Shown: in pieces, positions 26,700-36,574 of the stretch
Position numbering within the stretch: position 1 is the stretch's first letter
Layout: each line of letters starts with the position of its first letter
Assembly (NCBI GenBank): GCA_030524705.1
Contig: JAUNGD010000006.1
Location: 1 to 64,000, forward strand
DNA from: Lachnospiraceae bacterium
GTDB lineage: Bacteria; Bacillota; Clostridia; Lachnospirales; Lachnospiraceae
DNA: 64,000 nucleotides
Reading direction: 5' to 3'
Program-made: the position numbers and the translations under genes
Notes under the pieces: model-generated
Seen by the model: only the letters and a program-made list of their open reading frames with translations
Told to the model about the DNA's origin: nothing
Database searches by the model: none

Positions 26700-27848
26700 A
26701 TGGCAAACAGAATGATTTTGAACGAGACTTCCTATCATGGAAAAGGGGCGATCCAGGAAATCGCCGGCGAGGTCACAAAAAGAGGCTTTAAAAAGGCCTT
26801 CGTATGCTCCGGTCCGACGATCTACAAGCATGGAGTCACAAAGAAGGTGCTGGATGTACTGGACAGCGTGAACTGCCCGTATGAGGTATTTACGAACCTG
26901 AAGGAAAACCCCACCATCGAAAACGTACAGGCCGGAGTCGAGGCATATAAAGCCTCCGGTGCAGATTTCATCGTAGCAGTGGGCGGCGGTTCCCCCATGG
27001 ATACCTCCAAGGCCATCGGCATTATCATCAACAATCCGGAATTTGCAGACGTCAGAAGCCTGGAGGGCGTAGCCCCCACCAAGAATCCCTGCGTTCCGAT
27101 CATTGCCGTTCCCACCACCGCCGGAACAGCTGCAGAGGTCACTGTGAACTACGTCATCACTGACGTGGAAAAGAAGCGCAAATTTGTCTGCGTAGACGTA
27201 CATGATATTCCGATCGTCGCAGTCGTTGACCCGGATATGATGGCGACCATGCCAAAGGGCCTGACCGCCGCCACCGGTATGGATGCCCTGACCCATGCCA
27301 TCGAGGGATACATCACCAGGGGCGCATGGGAAATGACCGACATGATGCATCTGAAGGCCATCGAGCTCATCGCTTCGTCTCTGCGCGGCGCAGTGAAAAA
27401 CACACCGGAGGGCCGTGAAGGCATGGCACTTGGACAGTACATCGCCGGAATGGGCTTCTCCAATGTGGGCCTCGGCATTGTACACTCTATGGCACATGCC
27501 CTGGGCGCACTGTATGATACGCCCCACGGAGTGGCAAACGCAGTCCTGCTTCCGACCATCATGGAATTCAATGCAGATGCCACCGGCGAAAAATACCGTG
27601 AGATCGCCAGGGCAATGGGCGTTCCGGGCGTTGACTCCATGACCCAGGAGGAATACCGCAGGGCCGCTGTCGATGCAGTCAGGAAGCTTTCTTCTGATGT
27701 AGGCATTCCTGCCGACCTGAAAGAGATCGCAAAGGAAGAGGATGTACCTTTCCTTTCCCAGAACGCCATCGTAGACGCATGCACGCCGGGCAATCCGAAG
27801 GATGTAACTCTGGAAGAGATCGAAAAGCTGTACCGCAGCCTGCTGTAA
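26700..27848 (+). CDS. fucO: Lactaldehyde reductase / 1,2-propanediol oxidoreductase
   Basis: This 382-residue iron-dependent group III alcohol dehydrogenase is the same length as E. coli FucO and closely similar along its length, with NRMILNET at the start, GGGSPMDTSKAIG for NAD, PTTAGTAAEVT, and metal ligands in GMDALTHAIEGY and the two His of HSMAHALGALYDTPHG. FucO reduces L-lactaldehyde to 1,2-propanediol during anaerobic fucose or rhamnose use, and can act on other short aldehydes such as glycolaldehyde. AAGGAG lies 7 bases before ATG. No fucose or rhamnose catabolic genes are next to it, so it may serve as a general aldehyde reductase here. Confidence 0.92.
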   Translation: MANRMILNETSYHGKGAIQEIAGEVTKRGFKKAFVCSGPTIYKHGVTKKVLDVLDSVNCPYEVFTNLKENPTIENVQAGVEAYKASGADFIVAVGGGSPMDTSKAIGIIINNPEFADVRSLEGVAPTKNPCVPIIAVPTTAGTAAEVTVNYVITDVEKKRKFVCVDVHDIPIVAVVDPDMMATMPKGLTAATGMDALTHAIEGYITRGAWEMTDMMHLKAIELIASSLRGAVKNTPEGREGMALGQYIAGMGFSNVGLGIVHSMAHALGALYDTPHGVANAVLLPTIMEFNADATGEKYREIARAMGVPGVDSMTQEEYRRAAVDAVRKLSSDVGIPADLKEIAKEEDVPFLSQNAIVDACTPGNPKDVTLEEIEKLYRSLL

Positions 27849-27901
27849 AGCAACGCCATCCGAGCAGGCATACTAAGATAACAGTGCTAAGATAACATGA
27901 A

Positions 27902-27954
27902 AGCGGCTCCAAATACGGCATATTTCCTGTATGCTCACCGTATTTGGAGCCGCT
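27902..27954. terminator. Bidirectional hairpin between convergent fucO and lpdA
   Basis: Two perfect 17-base arms (AGCGGCTCCAAATACGG and its complement) enclose a 19-base loop, placed between the ends of two convergent genes. T-rich sequence follows on the plus side, but there is no long T run. Most simply a shared terminator. Confidence 0.75.
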
Positions 27955-27971
27955 CGTTATTTCTTGTCCCG

Positions 27972-29447
27972 CTACTTCACAGCCTCACTGATTCCTTCGC
28001 TAAAGGAGGGGTGCGGACGTATGACGCCGGCCATCTGTTTCAGAGTCAGGCCGTTTGCAATGGCTGTCCCGAACTCACTGATCATATCAGTAGCCCGGGC
28101 GCACATCATCTGCGCTCCCAGGATTCTGCCGCCTTCCTTTTCTGCCACCACTTTTATAAAGCCGCGCTCCTGTCTTGTCAGCACCGACTTTCCGTTGGCA
28201 GACATCGGATACTTTTTCACAATCACATCGATATTCTTCGATTTTGCTTCCTCCTGAGTAAGACCGACGCAGCCTATTTCCGGACTCGTATAGACACAGC
28301 TCGGTATCACATCCATGTGCATTGCATCCGCCAATCCATTGCTCTCCGCACCGGTTTTGCCGGACCTCTCACCAGGCTCCTGTCCCTGCAAAAACGCCGC
28401 CGTACCCTCTGCCTCACTGTTTTTCGCCCTCACCATATGGGCCACCGCATTTACCGCCTCGGCGGAGGCTGCATGGGCCAGCTGGATTCCCGGCGTCACA
28501 TCTCCCGCCGCATAAATATTCGGCACGCTGGTCTGTCCATATGCATTTACGAGAATTCTTCCCCGCTCCATTGCCACCTTCACCTCCGGAGCGAACAGCC
28601 CATCCGTGCTTACCTTTCTGCCGGCCGCAACCAAAATCCCGTCTGACTCCTCCGTCCGCTGTGTATCCTTCTCCCTATAACGGCAGATCAGGCCGCCGGG
28701 AGATTCCAGAATTTCTTCCACCTTTGCTCCCGTGTGAATGTCCACGCCCCGTTTCTTCAAAATCATTTTCAGATTCTGCGAAATCTCCTTGTCCATATTC
28801 GCCAGGATCCGGTCAAGGAACTCAATGACTGTCACCTGACAGCCCAAAGCGCTGTAAATCGATGCAAATTCCATGCCGATCACCCCGCCGCCGATGATCG
28901 TCAGCCGGGGATACAGCTCCTTCTTCGCAAGCAGCTCGTCACTGGTGACGACCCCCGGCAGATGGCTGCCCGGAATCGGGGGAACAGACGGCACAGAGCC
29001 TGTCGCGATCAGAATCTTGTCCGTCGATAAGACCACTGCGTTTTTTGCATCCTCCGTCCGGACCGTCACCTCATGAGGTCCTGCAATAGTGGCTGTCCCA
29101 TAATATACATCCACTTTTCCTTTTTTCATCAGCATTGCAATTCCCGCCCTGAGCTGCTCCAGCACCTCTTCCTTCCGCTCCTGAATCCGTGCCATGTCGC
29201 AGGTGACATTTTTGGCCGAAATGCCAAGCTGCTCACAGGATTTCATCTGGGCGAACAGCTCCGCAGAATGCAGGATCGTCTTTGTGGGAATACACCCGCG
29301 GTTCAGGCACGTCCCGCCAAGCTCCCGCTTCTCAACAAGAGCAGTCTTCATCCCCTTCGCCGATGCTTCCTGAGCCGCCACATAGCCCGCCGGCCCTGCT
29401 CCTATGATGACCAGGTCATATATTACGCTACTTTTATCCATTTCCAT
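27972..29447 (-). CDS. lpdA: Dihydrolipoyl dehydrogenase (glycine cleavage L-protein)
   Basis: This 491-residue FAD enzyme reoxidises the dihydrolipoyl arm of GcvH. It has the FAD loop VIIGAGPAGY, the redox disulfide GGTCLNRGCIPTK, the NAD loop IGGGVIGMEFAS, YAAGDV for FAD, and a C-terminal HPSFSEG with the active-site His. An insert of about 35 residues after the AAGDV region (GQEPGERSGKTGAE) is unusual and makes it longer than the usual 460-475. It is the last gene of the glycine cleavage operon, 87 bases after lplA. Confidence 0.94.
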   Translation of the reverse strand: MEMDKSSVIYDLVIIGAGPAGYVAAQEASAKGMKTALVEKRELGGTCLNRGCIPTKTILHSAELFAQMKSCEQLGISAKNVTCDMARIQERKEEVLEQLRAGIAMLMKKGKVDVYYGTATIAGPHEVTVRTEDAKNAVVLSTDKILIATGSVPSVPPIPGSHLPGVVTSDELLAKKELYPRLTIIGGGVIGMEFASIYSALGCQVTVIEFLDRILANMDKEISQNLKMILKKRGVDIHTGAKVEEILESPGGLICRYREKDTQRTEESDGILVAAGRKVSTDGLFAPEVKVAMERGRILVNAYGQTSVPNIYAAGDVTPGIQLAHAASAEAVNAVAHMVRAKNSEAEGTAAFLQGQEPGERSGKTGAESNGLADAMHMDVIPSCVYTSPEIGCVGLTQEEAKSKNIDVIVKKYPMSANGKSVLTRQERGFIKVVAEKEGGRILGAQMMCARATDMISEFGTAIANGLTLKQMAGVIRPHPSFSEGISEAVK

Positions 29448-29534
29448 ATATCCCTGCCCTTTCCCCTATCCCTTCAATCCGGTTTCATTTCACTAATATC
29501 TGAGCAAAGCAGCTTCCGGCTGAATATCCTTTTT

Positions 29535-30530
29535 TTAAATACATTCTCCAAGAAGCTGAGCGATATCTTCCTTCATCTGTCCTTCCAGCGGCGATTCCTC
29601 CGGGATTCCTTTCATTGCCTGGCACAGAGACTGCTCCTCATACCTGCACCCCTGCCAGACCTTCGGAAGCGTATCGACAAACGCCTGGGCCATTCCGTCA
29701 GAAAATGCGTTGACCGCCTGAACAATGCCCCCATCTACCTGAAACTGAAGCTCCATATCGCCCCACCGGAACCTCCGCTGCATACTGTACTGGAAGGGCA
29801 GCTTCCTGCCATATTTCCACTCCCAGGAGGAAAAAGTCTTCTCGTACTCCTCAATCTCCTTCCAGTCAAAACGTGTCTCCAAAATCGCTTCAGAGTCAAG
29901 CCCGTATACCTTCTCAAATGCCTGAATCATCTTTTCCCGAAGCTCCGTCACACTGATGTCCGGGTTCAGCTCCTTCAGATTCACCACCCTCGATTTGACG
30001 GATTCCACGCTCTTTGTCTGCAGCTTCTCCCGGGATACATTCAGGTACTTTGACATGTTTTCCTTGTCCACGTCCACCAGCAGCGTCCCATGGTGGTAAC
30101 AGAATCCCTTCGTCTTATAGAATGCATTTCCCGAAAACTTCCGGCCCTCTGCCGTAATGTCATTCCGTCCTGTCTTTTCAGCCTCTATTCCCAGCATTCG
30201 GACTGCCTGCAGGATCACCTCGGACTGTCTGTCCACGTCATAATCCGCTTCCCTGACACAGAAAGTAAAATTCAGGTTTCCGAGATCATGAAACACCGCG
30301 CCTCCTCCGGAGAGACGGCGTACCAGAAAGCCGCCGTCCTCCTCCAGATAGTTGACTTTGCATTCCTTCCAGCAATTCTGATTTTTCCCGATGACCACCG
30401 TATGTCTGTTCTGCCACAAAAACAGAATGCACTCTCCCGGCTCCGCATGCAGTGTCAGATATTCCTCCATCGCCAAATTTTTGTATGGATTCACGTTGTC
30501 CGTTATGTATGTGCTCAGCTTATGAATCAT
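29535..30530 (-). CDS. lplA: Lipoate-protein ligase A
   Basis: This 331-residue enzyme activates free lipoate with ATP and attaches it to lipoyl domains, here most likely GcvH. Family motifs are VVIGKNQN, the RRLSGGGAVFHDLGNLNF loop, the catalytic-Lys region GRKFSGNA and HGTLLVD. The C-terminal accessory domain of bacterial LplA is present. It lies between gcvPB and lpdA, so the operon carries its own lipoylation enzyme for scavenged lipoate. No LipA/LipB is seen in the window. Confidence 0.93.
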   Translation of the reverse strand: MIHKLSTYITDNVNPYKNLAMEEYLTLHAEPGECILFLWQNRHTVVIGKNQNCWKECKVNYLEEDGGFLVRRLSGGGAVFHDLGNLNFTFCVREADYDVDRQSEVILQAVRMLGIEAEKTGRNDITAEGRKFSGNAFYKTKGFCYHHGTLLVDVDKENMSKYLNVSREKLQTKSVESVKSRVVNLKELNPDISVTELREKMIQAFEKVYGLDSEAILETRFDWKEIEEYEKTFSSWEWKYGRKLPFQYSMQRRFRWGDMELQFQVDGGIVQAVNAFSDGMAQAFVDTLPKVWQGCRYEEQSLCQAMKGIPEESPLEGQMKEDIAQLLGECI

Positions 30531-30628
30531 TCTGTATGCCCCTTTCCCCAGATTGCTGCATCAAATCAACACGCATAGAACCTTCAGAACATCCGCTTCC
30601 AGATATTCCGGTTCACGCAGCAGCTGCC

Positions 30629-32026
30629 TCACTGTACCTCTGAGAAATGATATCGCAGCACCGGTTTTCTGGCTGCCCTCACCTCATCCGGCCTTCTCAC
30701 ATAAGTCCCTGCAGGAGCCTCATGCATTGCCTGCGGATTTTCTTTGGCCTTCGCATAAATCTCCCGGAATACCTGAATCACCTCATCCAGTGTCTCCCGG
30801 CTCTCAGTCTCCGTGGGTTCAACCATCAGCGCCTCATGGACGATCAGCGGGAAATACATGGTCGGCGGATGGATCCCGTAATCCAGCAGCGCCTTTGCAA
30901 TATCCATTGCAGATACGTCTATCTCATGCTTCATTTTCTCCAGCGTCATGACAAACTCATGCATACACGTCTCATCATACGCCATGGGGTAAATGTCCCT
31001 CAGCTTATGCATCATATAATTGGCGTTGAGTACCGCATTGCGGGATGCCTCTGGAATGCCCTCTTTCCCCAGCGTCAGTAAATACGTCAGCGCCCGTACC
31101 ACCACAAGGAAATTGCCGTAAAATGCCTTTACCCTTCCAATACAGTGCGCCCCGCCCGGCAGGAAGTCTTTCAAGAATGCTTTGCAGCCCACCGGGCCGC
31201 TTCCCGGGCCTCCTCCTCCATGAGGCGTGGAAAAGGTCTTGTGCAGATTCAGATGAACGACATCAAAGCCCATATCGCCGGGCCGCGCAATCCCCATCAC
31301 GGCATTTAGGTTAGCACCGTCATAATACGCCAGACCGCCCGCATCGTGGACGATCGTTGTGATCGCAAGAATATTTTTGTCAAAAAGACCCACGGTATTC
31401 GGATTCGTCAGCATCAGCCCCGCCGTATCCTCTCCGACTGCCTCCCTTAGTGCGTCCAAATCTACGCATCCATCCGCCCCAGAGGGAATGCTGACCACCT
31501 CATAGCCCATCATTGCCGCGCTGGCCGGGTTCGTTCCATGAGCAGAATCCGGCACAATGATCTTTCTTCTCTTCGTATCCTTCCGACTGTCATGATAGGA
31601 TTTAATCAGCAAAAGCCCAGTGAATTCCCCGTGCGCTCCTGCTGCCGGCTGCATGGTCATCGCATCCATTCCCGTGATCTCACAGAGCAGTTCTTCTGAT
31701 TTTTTCAGTACCTCCAGGCAGCCCTGCACCGTATGCTCCGGCTGAAGCGGATGAATGTCAGTAAAGCCCGGCAGAGAAGCTGCCTTTTCATTTACCTTGG
31801 GATTATATTTCATCGTACAGGAGCCCAGCGGATAAAATCCATTGTTTACGCCGTGAACCTGCCCCGCCAGCTCCGTATAATGCCTGCTCAGCTCATTTTC
31901 TGAAACATGGGGCAGGTGAAGCGGCTGTTCTCTTTTCGGAGCCTCCAGCTCTGCCACGGGAACATCACAATCCGGAAGCAGGGTACAATGCTGTCCTTCT
32001 TTTCCCCTCTCAAATATCAGCTTCAT
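30629..32026 (-). CDS. gcvPB: Glycine dehydrogenase (decarboxylating) subunit 2
   Basis: This 465-residue C-terminal half of the two-piece P-protein decarboxylates glycine and passes the aminomethyl group to the lipoyl arm of GcvH. The PLP-binding Lys lies in [18 protein letters not shown]. Other landmarks are [14 protein letters not shown] and the HGTNPASA motif. The start at 32026 gives a 4-base ATGA overlap with gcvPA. A longer start 3 codons upstream is less likely. Together with GcvPA it replaces the single-chain GcvP of proteobacteria. Confidence 0.95.
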   Translation of the reverse strand: MKLIFERGKEGQHCTLLPDCDVPVAELEAPKREQPLHLPHVSENELSRHYTELAGQVHGVNNGFYPLGSCTMKYNPKVNEKAASLPGFTDIHPLQPEHTVQGCLEVLKKSEELLCEITGMDAMTMQPAAGAHGEFTGLLLIKSYHDSRKDTKRRKIIVPDSAHGTNPASAAMMGYEVVSIPSGADGCVDLDALREAVGEDTAGLMLTNPNTVGLFDKNILAITTIVHDAGGLAYYDGANLNAVMGIARPGDMGFDVVHLNLHKTFSTPHGGGGPGSGPVGCKAFLKDFLPGGAHCIGRVKAFYGNFLVVVRALTYLLTLGKEGIPEASRNAVLNANYMMHKLRDIYPMAYDETCMHEFVMTLEKMKHEIDVSAMDIAKALLDYGIHPPTMYFPLIVHEALMVEPTETESRETLDEVIQVFREIYAKAKENPQAMHEAPAGTYVRRPDEVRAARKPVLRYHFSEVQ

Positions 32027-33339
32027 GCGCCGCACACCTCCTTTACGATGGCCGCCACCTCATCCATTTCGGATTTCGTATTCTTTTCAGTGGCGCACCA
32101 GAGAATTTCGTTCTTATCCAGCATCAGGCCGCCCAGGATTCCCTGCCGTTCCAACGCTGTCAGGATTTCCTCTGCCTTCCCCTCTGAAACGGTTACAAAC
32201 TCATGGAAATACGGATGGCTGTATTTCAGTCTCAGGCCTGATTTTTGCAATTCGCCCGCCAGATAGTGGGCTTTTGAGATACAGAGAGAAGCCGCCTGTT
32301 TCATCCCCTCCGCTCCCATGGCTGAGAGATACACCGCGGCGGTCAGCGCGCAAAGCGCCTGATTTGAGCAGATATTGCTGCTGGCCTTTTCCCTTCGGAT
32401 ATGCTGCTCCCGGGCCTGCAGTGTCAATACATACGCCCGTTTTCCATCCCGGTCCACCGTCTCTCCCACGATGCGCCCCGGCAGCTTTCTTGCCATCTTC
32501 GCCGTTGCTGTCATAAAGCCCAGATACGGGCCTCCAAAGGCCAGCGGAAGTCCCAGCGGCTGCCCTTCGCCCACCGCAATATCCGCGCCGCACTCCGCCG
32601 GTGTTTTCATGACCGCCAGCGCAATTGGATTGCAGCCCATAATAAATTTCGCCCCGGCCTCATGGACGATGGCCCCAAGAGCCTCTGCATCCTCTAAAAT
32701 ACCGTAAAAATTGGGCTGCTGCAGATAAAAGCAGGCGCTGGACCCATCCAGAGCTGTTTTCAGCGCCTCCATATCTGTCACGCCATCTCCTTCCGGAATC
32801 AGCTCCATCCGGGTATTGCTGGCATAGCAATAGGTCCGGATGACCTCAATAACCTGGGGATTCGTGGTGGCTGACACGTACGCCACCTCCCTCCTGCGAT
32901 CCCTGCACATAGCCACCGCTTCGGCCGCCGCCGTCGCTCCGTCATAAACGGAGGCGTTGCTGACATCCATTCCCGTCAGCTCACAGATCATCGTCTGGTA
33001 CTCAAAAATCGACTGCAGAATGCCCTGGCTGATTTCCGCCTGATACGGCGTATACGCCGTCACGAATTCCTCTTTTCCCGTCACACTTCCCACAATTGCC
33101 GGAATGTAATGATTGTAAGCGCCAGCTCCCCGGAAAATATGTTTGAACCGCCTGTTTTTCTCCGCAATATCCTCCATCCTGTTAAAGGCTTCCATTTCAC
33201 AAAGCCCCGCCGGAAGCTTCAGTTCTTTTAGCCTGACCTCCTCCGGAATATGGGCGAAAAGCTCATCAAAGCTTCCCGCACCGATTTCCTTCAGCATTTC
33301 CTGCTGTACCTGCTTTGTGTTCGGCAAATACGCTCCCAT
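32023..33339 (-). CDS. gcvPA: Glycine dehydrogenase (decarboxylating) subunit 1
   Basis: This 438-residue N-terminal half of the P-protein matches the usual length. Recognisable stretches are [26 protein letters not shown], the [22 protein letters not shown] region and the late [16 protein letters not shown] lies 6 bases before ATG. It is translationally coupled to gcvPB downstream and lies 109 bases after gcvH. Confidence 0.95.
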   Translation of the reverse strand: MGAYLPNTKQVQQEMLKEIGAGSFDELFAHIPEEVRLKELKLPAGLCEMEAFNRMEDIAEKNRRFKHIFRGAGAYNHYIPAIVGSVTGKEEFVTAYTPYQAEISQGILQSIFEYQTMICELTGMDVSNASVYDGATAAAEAVAMCRDRRREVAYVSATTNPQVIEVIRTYCYASNTRMELIPEGDGVTDMEALKTALDGSSACFYLQQPNFYGILEDAEALGAIVHEAGAKFIMGCNPIALAVMKTPAECGADIAVGEGQPLGLPLAFGGPYLGFMTATAKMARKLPGRIVGETVDRDGKRAYVLTLQAREQHIRREKASSNICSNQALCALTAAVYLSAMGAEGMKQAASLCISKAHYLAGELQKSGLRLKYSHPYFHEFVTVSEGKAEEILTALERQGILGGLMLDKNEILWCATEKNTKSEMDEVAAIVKEVCGA

Positions 33340-33448
33340 GCCGTACCTCCTTCCTGGGAATCTCCGTATCCTTTCCCAAATCCCGTCAGCAGACTCAACG
33401 CGCCTGCTTCACACTATGCGTCCGCTTTCTCCACACATCCGTTTGACT

Positions 33449-33835
33449 CTATGCGTCCGCTTCGCTTTCGTAAAATTGAATATATGCTTCGGCGTCCAGC
33501 AGTTCCTCTTTGTCCGTGATATTTTCCACCCGGATCAGCCATGCTCCATACGGGTCCTCATTCATCCTTTCCGGAGCGTCCAGTAATTCTTCATTGATTT
33601 CTGCCACCGTGCCGCTCACCGGAGAAAATACGTCGGATACCGCTTTTACAGATTCCACATCCGCAAAAGCTTCTCCCGCCGTCACCTCGTCCCCGGTCTC
33701 CGGAAGATTTACGAATACCAGGTCTCCCAGTGCATCCTGGGCGTAGTCGGTCAGACCGATCAGCGCCGTTCCGTCTTCAAGAAATTTCACCCATTCATGG
33801 GATTTGCTGTACTTTAATTCTGTTGGATGATTCAT
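33449..33835 (-). CDS. gcvH: Glycine cleavage system H protein
   Basis: This 128-residue lipoyl carrier shuttles the aminomethyl group between the P, T and L proteins. The lipoylated Lys lies in ESVKAVSD, with the preceding [16 protein letters not shown] and the following SPVSGTV typical of H-proteins. It sits between gcvT and gcvPA. The last 14 bases, including the stop codon, are repeated 35 bases downstream at 33414-33427, probably a small tandem duplication. Confidence 0.95.
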   Translation of the reverse strand: MNHPTELKYSKSHEWVKFLEDGTALIGLTDYAQDALGDLVFVNLPETGDEVTAGEAFADVESVKAVSDVFSPVSGTVAEINEELLDAPERMNEDPYGAWLIRVENITDKEELLDAEAYIQFYESEADA

Positions 33836-33872
33836 AACAATACCTCCTGCTTTTCCTTTATTATTTTTTTCT

Positions 33873-34961
33873 TCATTTTGTTCTCTGGTAAAACGGAAGC
33901 TTCACCACTTCCGCCGCAACTCTCCGCCCTCTCACATCGACCTCTACCGATGTACCTACTGCCGTATATTGGGTTTCAAGCAGCGCCATAGCCGCCGGAG
34001 CCTTCAGGTATGGACAGTGGGTGCCTGAAGTCGTCATTCCGATTTTCTTATCTCCGTCATATATAGCGCTGTGCTCCCGGATGATTCCCCGACCTGTCAC
34101 CTTCAGGCCGACACGCTTCTTTTCCGGCGCCCCTTTTTCTTCCAGGGCCGATTTTCCGATAAACTCTTCCTTTCCCATCTTGACAAAAACTCCCAACCCT
34201 GCTTCAAGGGGCGTGATTTCATCGTCCATTTCATGTCCGTAAAGCGGCATGGCCGCCTCCAGCCGAAGCGTATCCCGCGCACCGAGACCGCAGGGAATCA
34301 GCCCCTCCTCCTTTCCGGTTTCCAGCAAAAGCTCCCACAGTTTCGGCGCCTGCGCCGCTGCCAGGTAAAACTCAAATCCGTCCTCGCCGGTATAGCCAGT
34401 CCGGGAAATGATACAGTCCATGTCCGCAATTTTCCGATGAAATTTGCAGCTGTAATATTTCTCCGGAATGTCTTCCCGGGATACCAGCCTTTCAAGAATA
34501 GCCTCTGCCTTCGGACCCTGCAGGGCGATCTGCGCCACCTCAGATGAAATATCCGTGAAGACAGCATCCCCAAAGGCATGCTCCCTCATCCACGCAAAAT
34601 CCTTGTCTTTATTCGCCGCATTCACAACGATAAAATAGTGGTCGTCCCGCACCTTATAAACAATCAGATCATCCACAACACCGCCGTTCTCATTGCACAT
34701 CGGACTGTATCTGGCCTGGCCGTCATACATCGTCGTATAATCGTTGGTCAGCAGGTGATTCAGATTTTTCACCGCGTCTTTTCCGATGCAGGTAATCTCT
34801 CCCATGTGAGACACATCGAACAACCCGCAGGCAGTCCGTACTGCCATATGCTCTGCAATGACGCCGGATTCATACTGCACCGGCAGCAGATATCCCGCAA
34901 AAGGGACAATCTTGCCTTTATGCTCCACATGTTTTTCATATAATGGTGTTTTCAGTTCCAT
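33873..34961 (-). CDS. gcvT: Aminomethyltransferase (glycine cleavage T protein)
   Basis: This 362-residue protein transfers the methylene group to tetrahydrofolate and releases ammonia. It has [15 protein letters not shown], the [11 protein letters not shown] folate-site motif and [15 protein letters not shown]. The start at 34961 has AGGAGG just upstream. The frame is open 36 codons further, but those codons run back into the riboswitch terminator. It is the first gene of the operon gcvT-gcvH-gcvPA-gcvPB-lplA-lpdA. Confidence 0.95.
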   Translation of the reverse strand: MELKTPLYEKHVEHKGKIVPFAGYLLPVQYESGVIAEHMAVRTACGLFDVSHMGEITCIGKDAVKNLNHLLTNDYTTMYDGQARYSPMCNENGGVVDDLIVYKVRDDHYFIVVNAANKDKDFAWMREHAFGDAVFTDISSEVAQIALQGPKAEAILERLVSREDIPEKYYSCKFHRKIADMDCIISRTGYTGEDGFEFYLAAAQAPKLWELLLETGKEEGLIPCGLGARDTLRLEAAMPLYGHEMDDEITPLEAGLGVFVKMGKEEFIGKSALEEKGAPEKKRVGLKVTGRGIIREHSAIYDGDKKIGMTTSGTHCPYLKAPAAMALLETQYTAVGTSVEVDVRGRRVAAEVVKLPFYQRTK

Positions 34962-35040
34962 ATATGTCCTCCTTTCTTGTACTAAAGTTCTTTTAAAGTT
35001 CTTTTTATGATAGGGGAAAGTAAAAACTCTTCTATAACAC

Positions 35041-35098
35041 AAAAAGACACAGGAACTAAGTACCCGCATGCGAAATCATGCCGTACATTCCTGCGTCT
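35041..35098 (-). terminator. Glycine-riboswitch expression-platform terminator
   Basis: On the minus strand, GACGCAGGAA through CATG pairs, with small mismatches, with CATG through TTCCTGTGTC, around an ATTTCG loop, and is followed by five T. The upstream arm overlaps the end of the second aptamer, as expected if glycine binding prevents the hairpin and turns the operon on. Confidence 0.85.
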
Positions 35099-35270
35099 CT
35101 GTCTTTCTACCTGAAAGATTCTCCCTCCTGTGGAAGGATTGCTTCTTGGGTGCGCCTTCATCTTTCCAGAGTGCCGTCCAAATCTGGTCCTTTTGCCTGA
35201 GAGTTTATCGCAACTTCCCCTTCGGCGCCGCCTTCTTTGACGGACTCTCCCAAATTCTTCAATCGACGTA
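35096..35270 (-). promoter_or_regulatory. Tandem glycine riboswitch
   Basis: The minus-strand leader of gcvT shows two successive glycine aptamers. The first has GGGAGAGTC, GCGCCGAAGGGG and AACTCTCAGGCAAAAGGACC. The second has GGAGGGAGAATC, CTTTCAGGTAGAAAGACAGAG. The pair with a short linker is the typical cooperative arrangement of glycine ON-switches upstream of gcvT. This explains the 415 bases between gcvT and the LysR gene, with 35271-35376 otherwise empty. Confidence 0.95.
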
Positions 35271-35376
35271 TGTAATTGTCTAAGTTATATATCTTTCCTC
35301 TTTTATTATTCACGATAATACCACAGCTTTCATTATTAGTCAAATATTTTATTAAAATAATCAGATTATTCTTACT

Positions 35377-36328
35377 TTAACGGTCTGCTTCGGAAGTTAA
35401 CATCTCAATCAACCTTTTCATAGCAAATGTCGCATAGCGATTTTTATTATATGCAATATATGTCTCCCTTGCTGTAAATTCGCTGTCAATCACATAAAAA
35501 TACAGGGCATCATTTTTAGGAGACGGCTCTATCAACCTGTTACTCAGAATTGTAGCTCCAATACCCAGTCTGGTAAAGTTATAGGAAATTGCAGACTGAT
35601 CAACCTCCATTATAATCGGCGGTGAAATACTTCTTTCTCTAAACAACAGATCCGTACATTCCCGAAGATAATTTGTATTTCTCAATAGTATAAATGGTGT
35701 GTCGTGTAAAGTAGACAATGAAACCTTCTGATTCTTAGGAATATTGTACGGAAGCTGATGAAGTTCCTCATACGTAAGCCGCTTTTTTTTGCTCAGCTGC
35801 TCATTTATAGAAAACTTTTGGGGTACAACCAGAATAAGGCATTCCTGATAGCATACCTTCTGGACATATTTTGAAGAATCTAAAGGTTTACTTGTAATAA
35901 TCAAATCGACTTCTGCCGAATTCAGCTGCTGAATTGAACTTCGCGTACTGGATTCTGCAATATGAATGGTAATATTAGGGTACTCTTGTTTAAATTTGGC
36001 AATTATAAATGGAATTTTATAATAAAGGCAGAGATTGGTTCCGCAAAGCGTTACTTCTCCGCGCTCCAGATTCTTTGAGCTTGTGATATAATCGGAGAGT
36101 TCTTTCTCAATTGCATAAATTTTATCAATAGAATGAATATATTCCGTGCCAAACGGAGTCAACGAAATAGGACGTTTTCGCCGGTCAAAAATAGGATTCC
36201 CAATCTCTTCTTCTTTTTTTCAAAATTATTGCACTAAGTGCCGGCTGAGAAATATTTAATTTCTCTGCTGCTTTGCTAAAGCTTCCTTCTTTGTAAACAG
36301 CATATATGTATTCTTTATGTTTAAACAT
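35377..36328 (-). pseudogene. LysR-family transcriptional regulator, frameshifted in a poly-A run
   Basis: An ATG at 36328 with AGGAGG 7 bases upstream opens a LysR helix-turn-helix (FSKAAEKLNISQPALSAI). The frame then runs into TGA within 17 codons. Removing one base from the seven-A run (plus-strand T7, 36214-36220) restores the LysR order: LKKEEEIGNPIFDRRKRPISLTPFG, which joins directly to the 261-residue effector-binding domain ending at 35377. What is seen is therefore a one-base insertion in a homopolymer. It could be a real inactivation, a phase-variable or slippage site, or a sequencing error. The gene is divergent from the threonine aldolase and transporter genes that LysR proteins of this layout usually control. 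Confidence 0.85.
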
Positions 36329-36383
36329 CTCTTTTCCTCCTCAGTATATATTTAATCTTATAATTATATATTAATATAAGTAT

Positions 36384-36435
36384 TTGACTATTTGTCAAGT
36401 TTTATTTATAATTATACTGAAATTTATATAAATTT
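36384..36435. promoter_or_regulatory. Palindromic candidate operator sites between lysR and the threonine aldolase gene
   Basis: The AT-rich divergent gap (36329-36574) holds TTGAC-TATTT-GTCAA (36384-36398), a 15-base dyad of LysR type, and a perfect 16-base palindrome AAATTTATATAAATTT (36420-36435). A third imperfect dyad lies near 36515-36545. They are plausible LysR binding sites by position only. Confidence 0.4.
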
Positions 36436-36574
36436 TGGTTATTTTTCCCATAACGCGCGCTATTTTTATGAATTATTTTACAATTTATTCCATTTCAAAG
36501 TATCATACAACAGTAATAATAACGAATTACTAATTATTTCGTAATAGAATCATTGATTAAGGAGGATTATAAAA

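Noticed and set aside
33414..33462. 14-base duplication of the gcvH 3' end
   Set aside because: CTATGCGTCCGCTT occurs twice, 35 bases apart; it looks like a small tandem duplication without hairpin, frame or regulatory sense.
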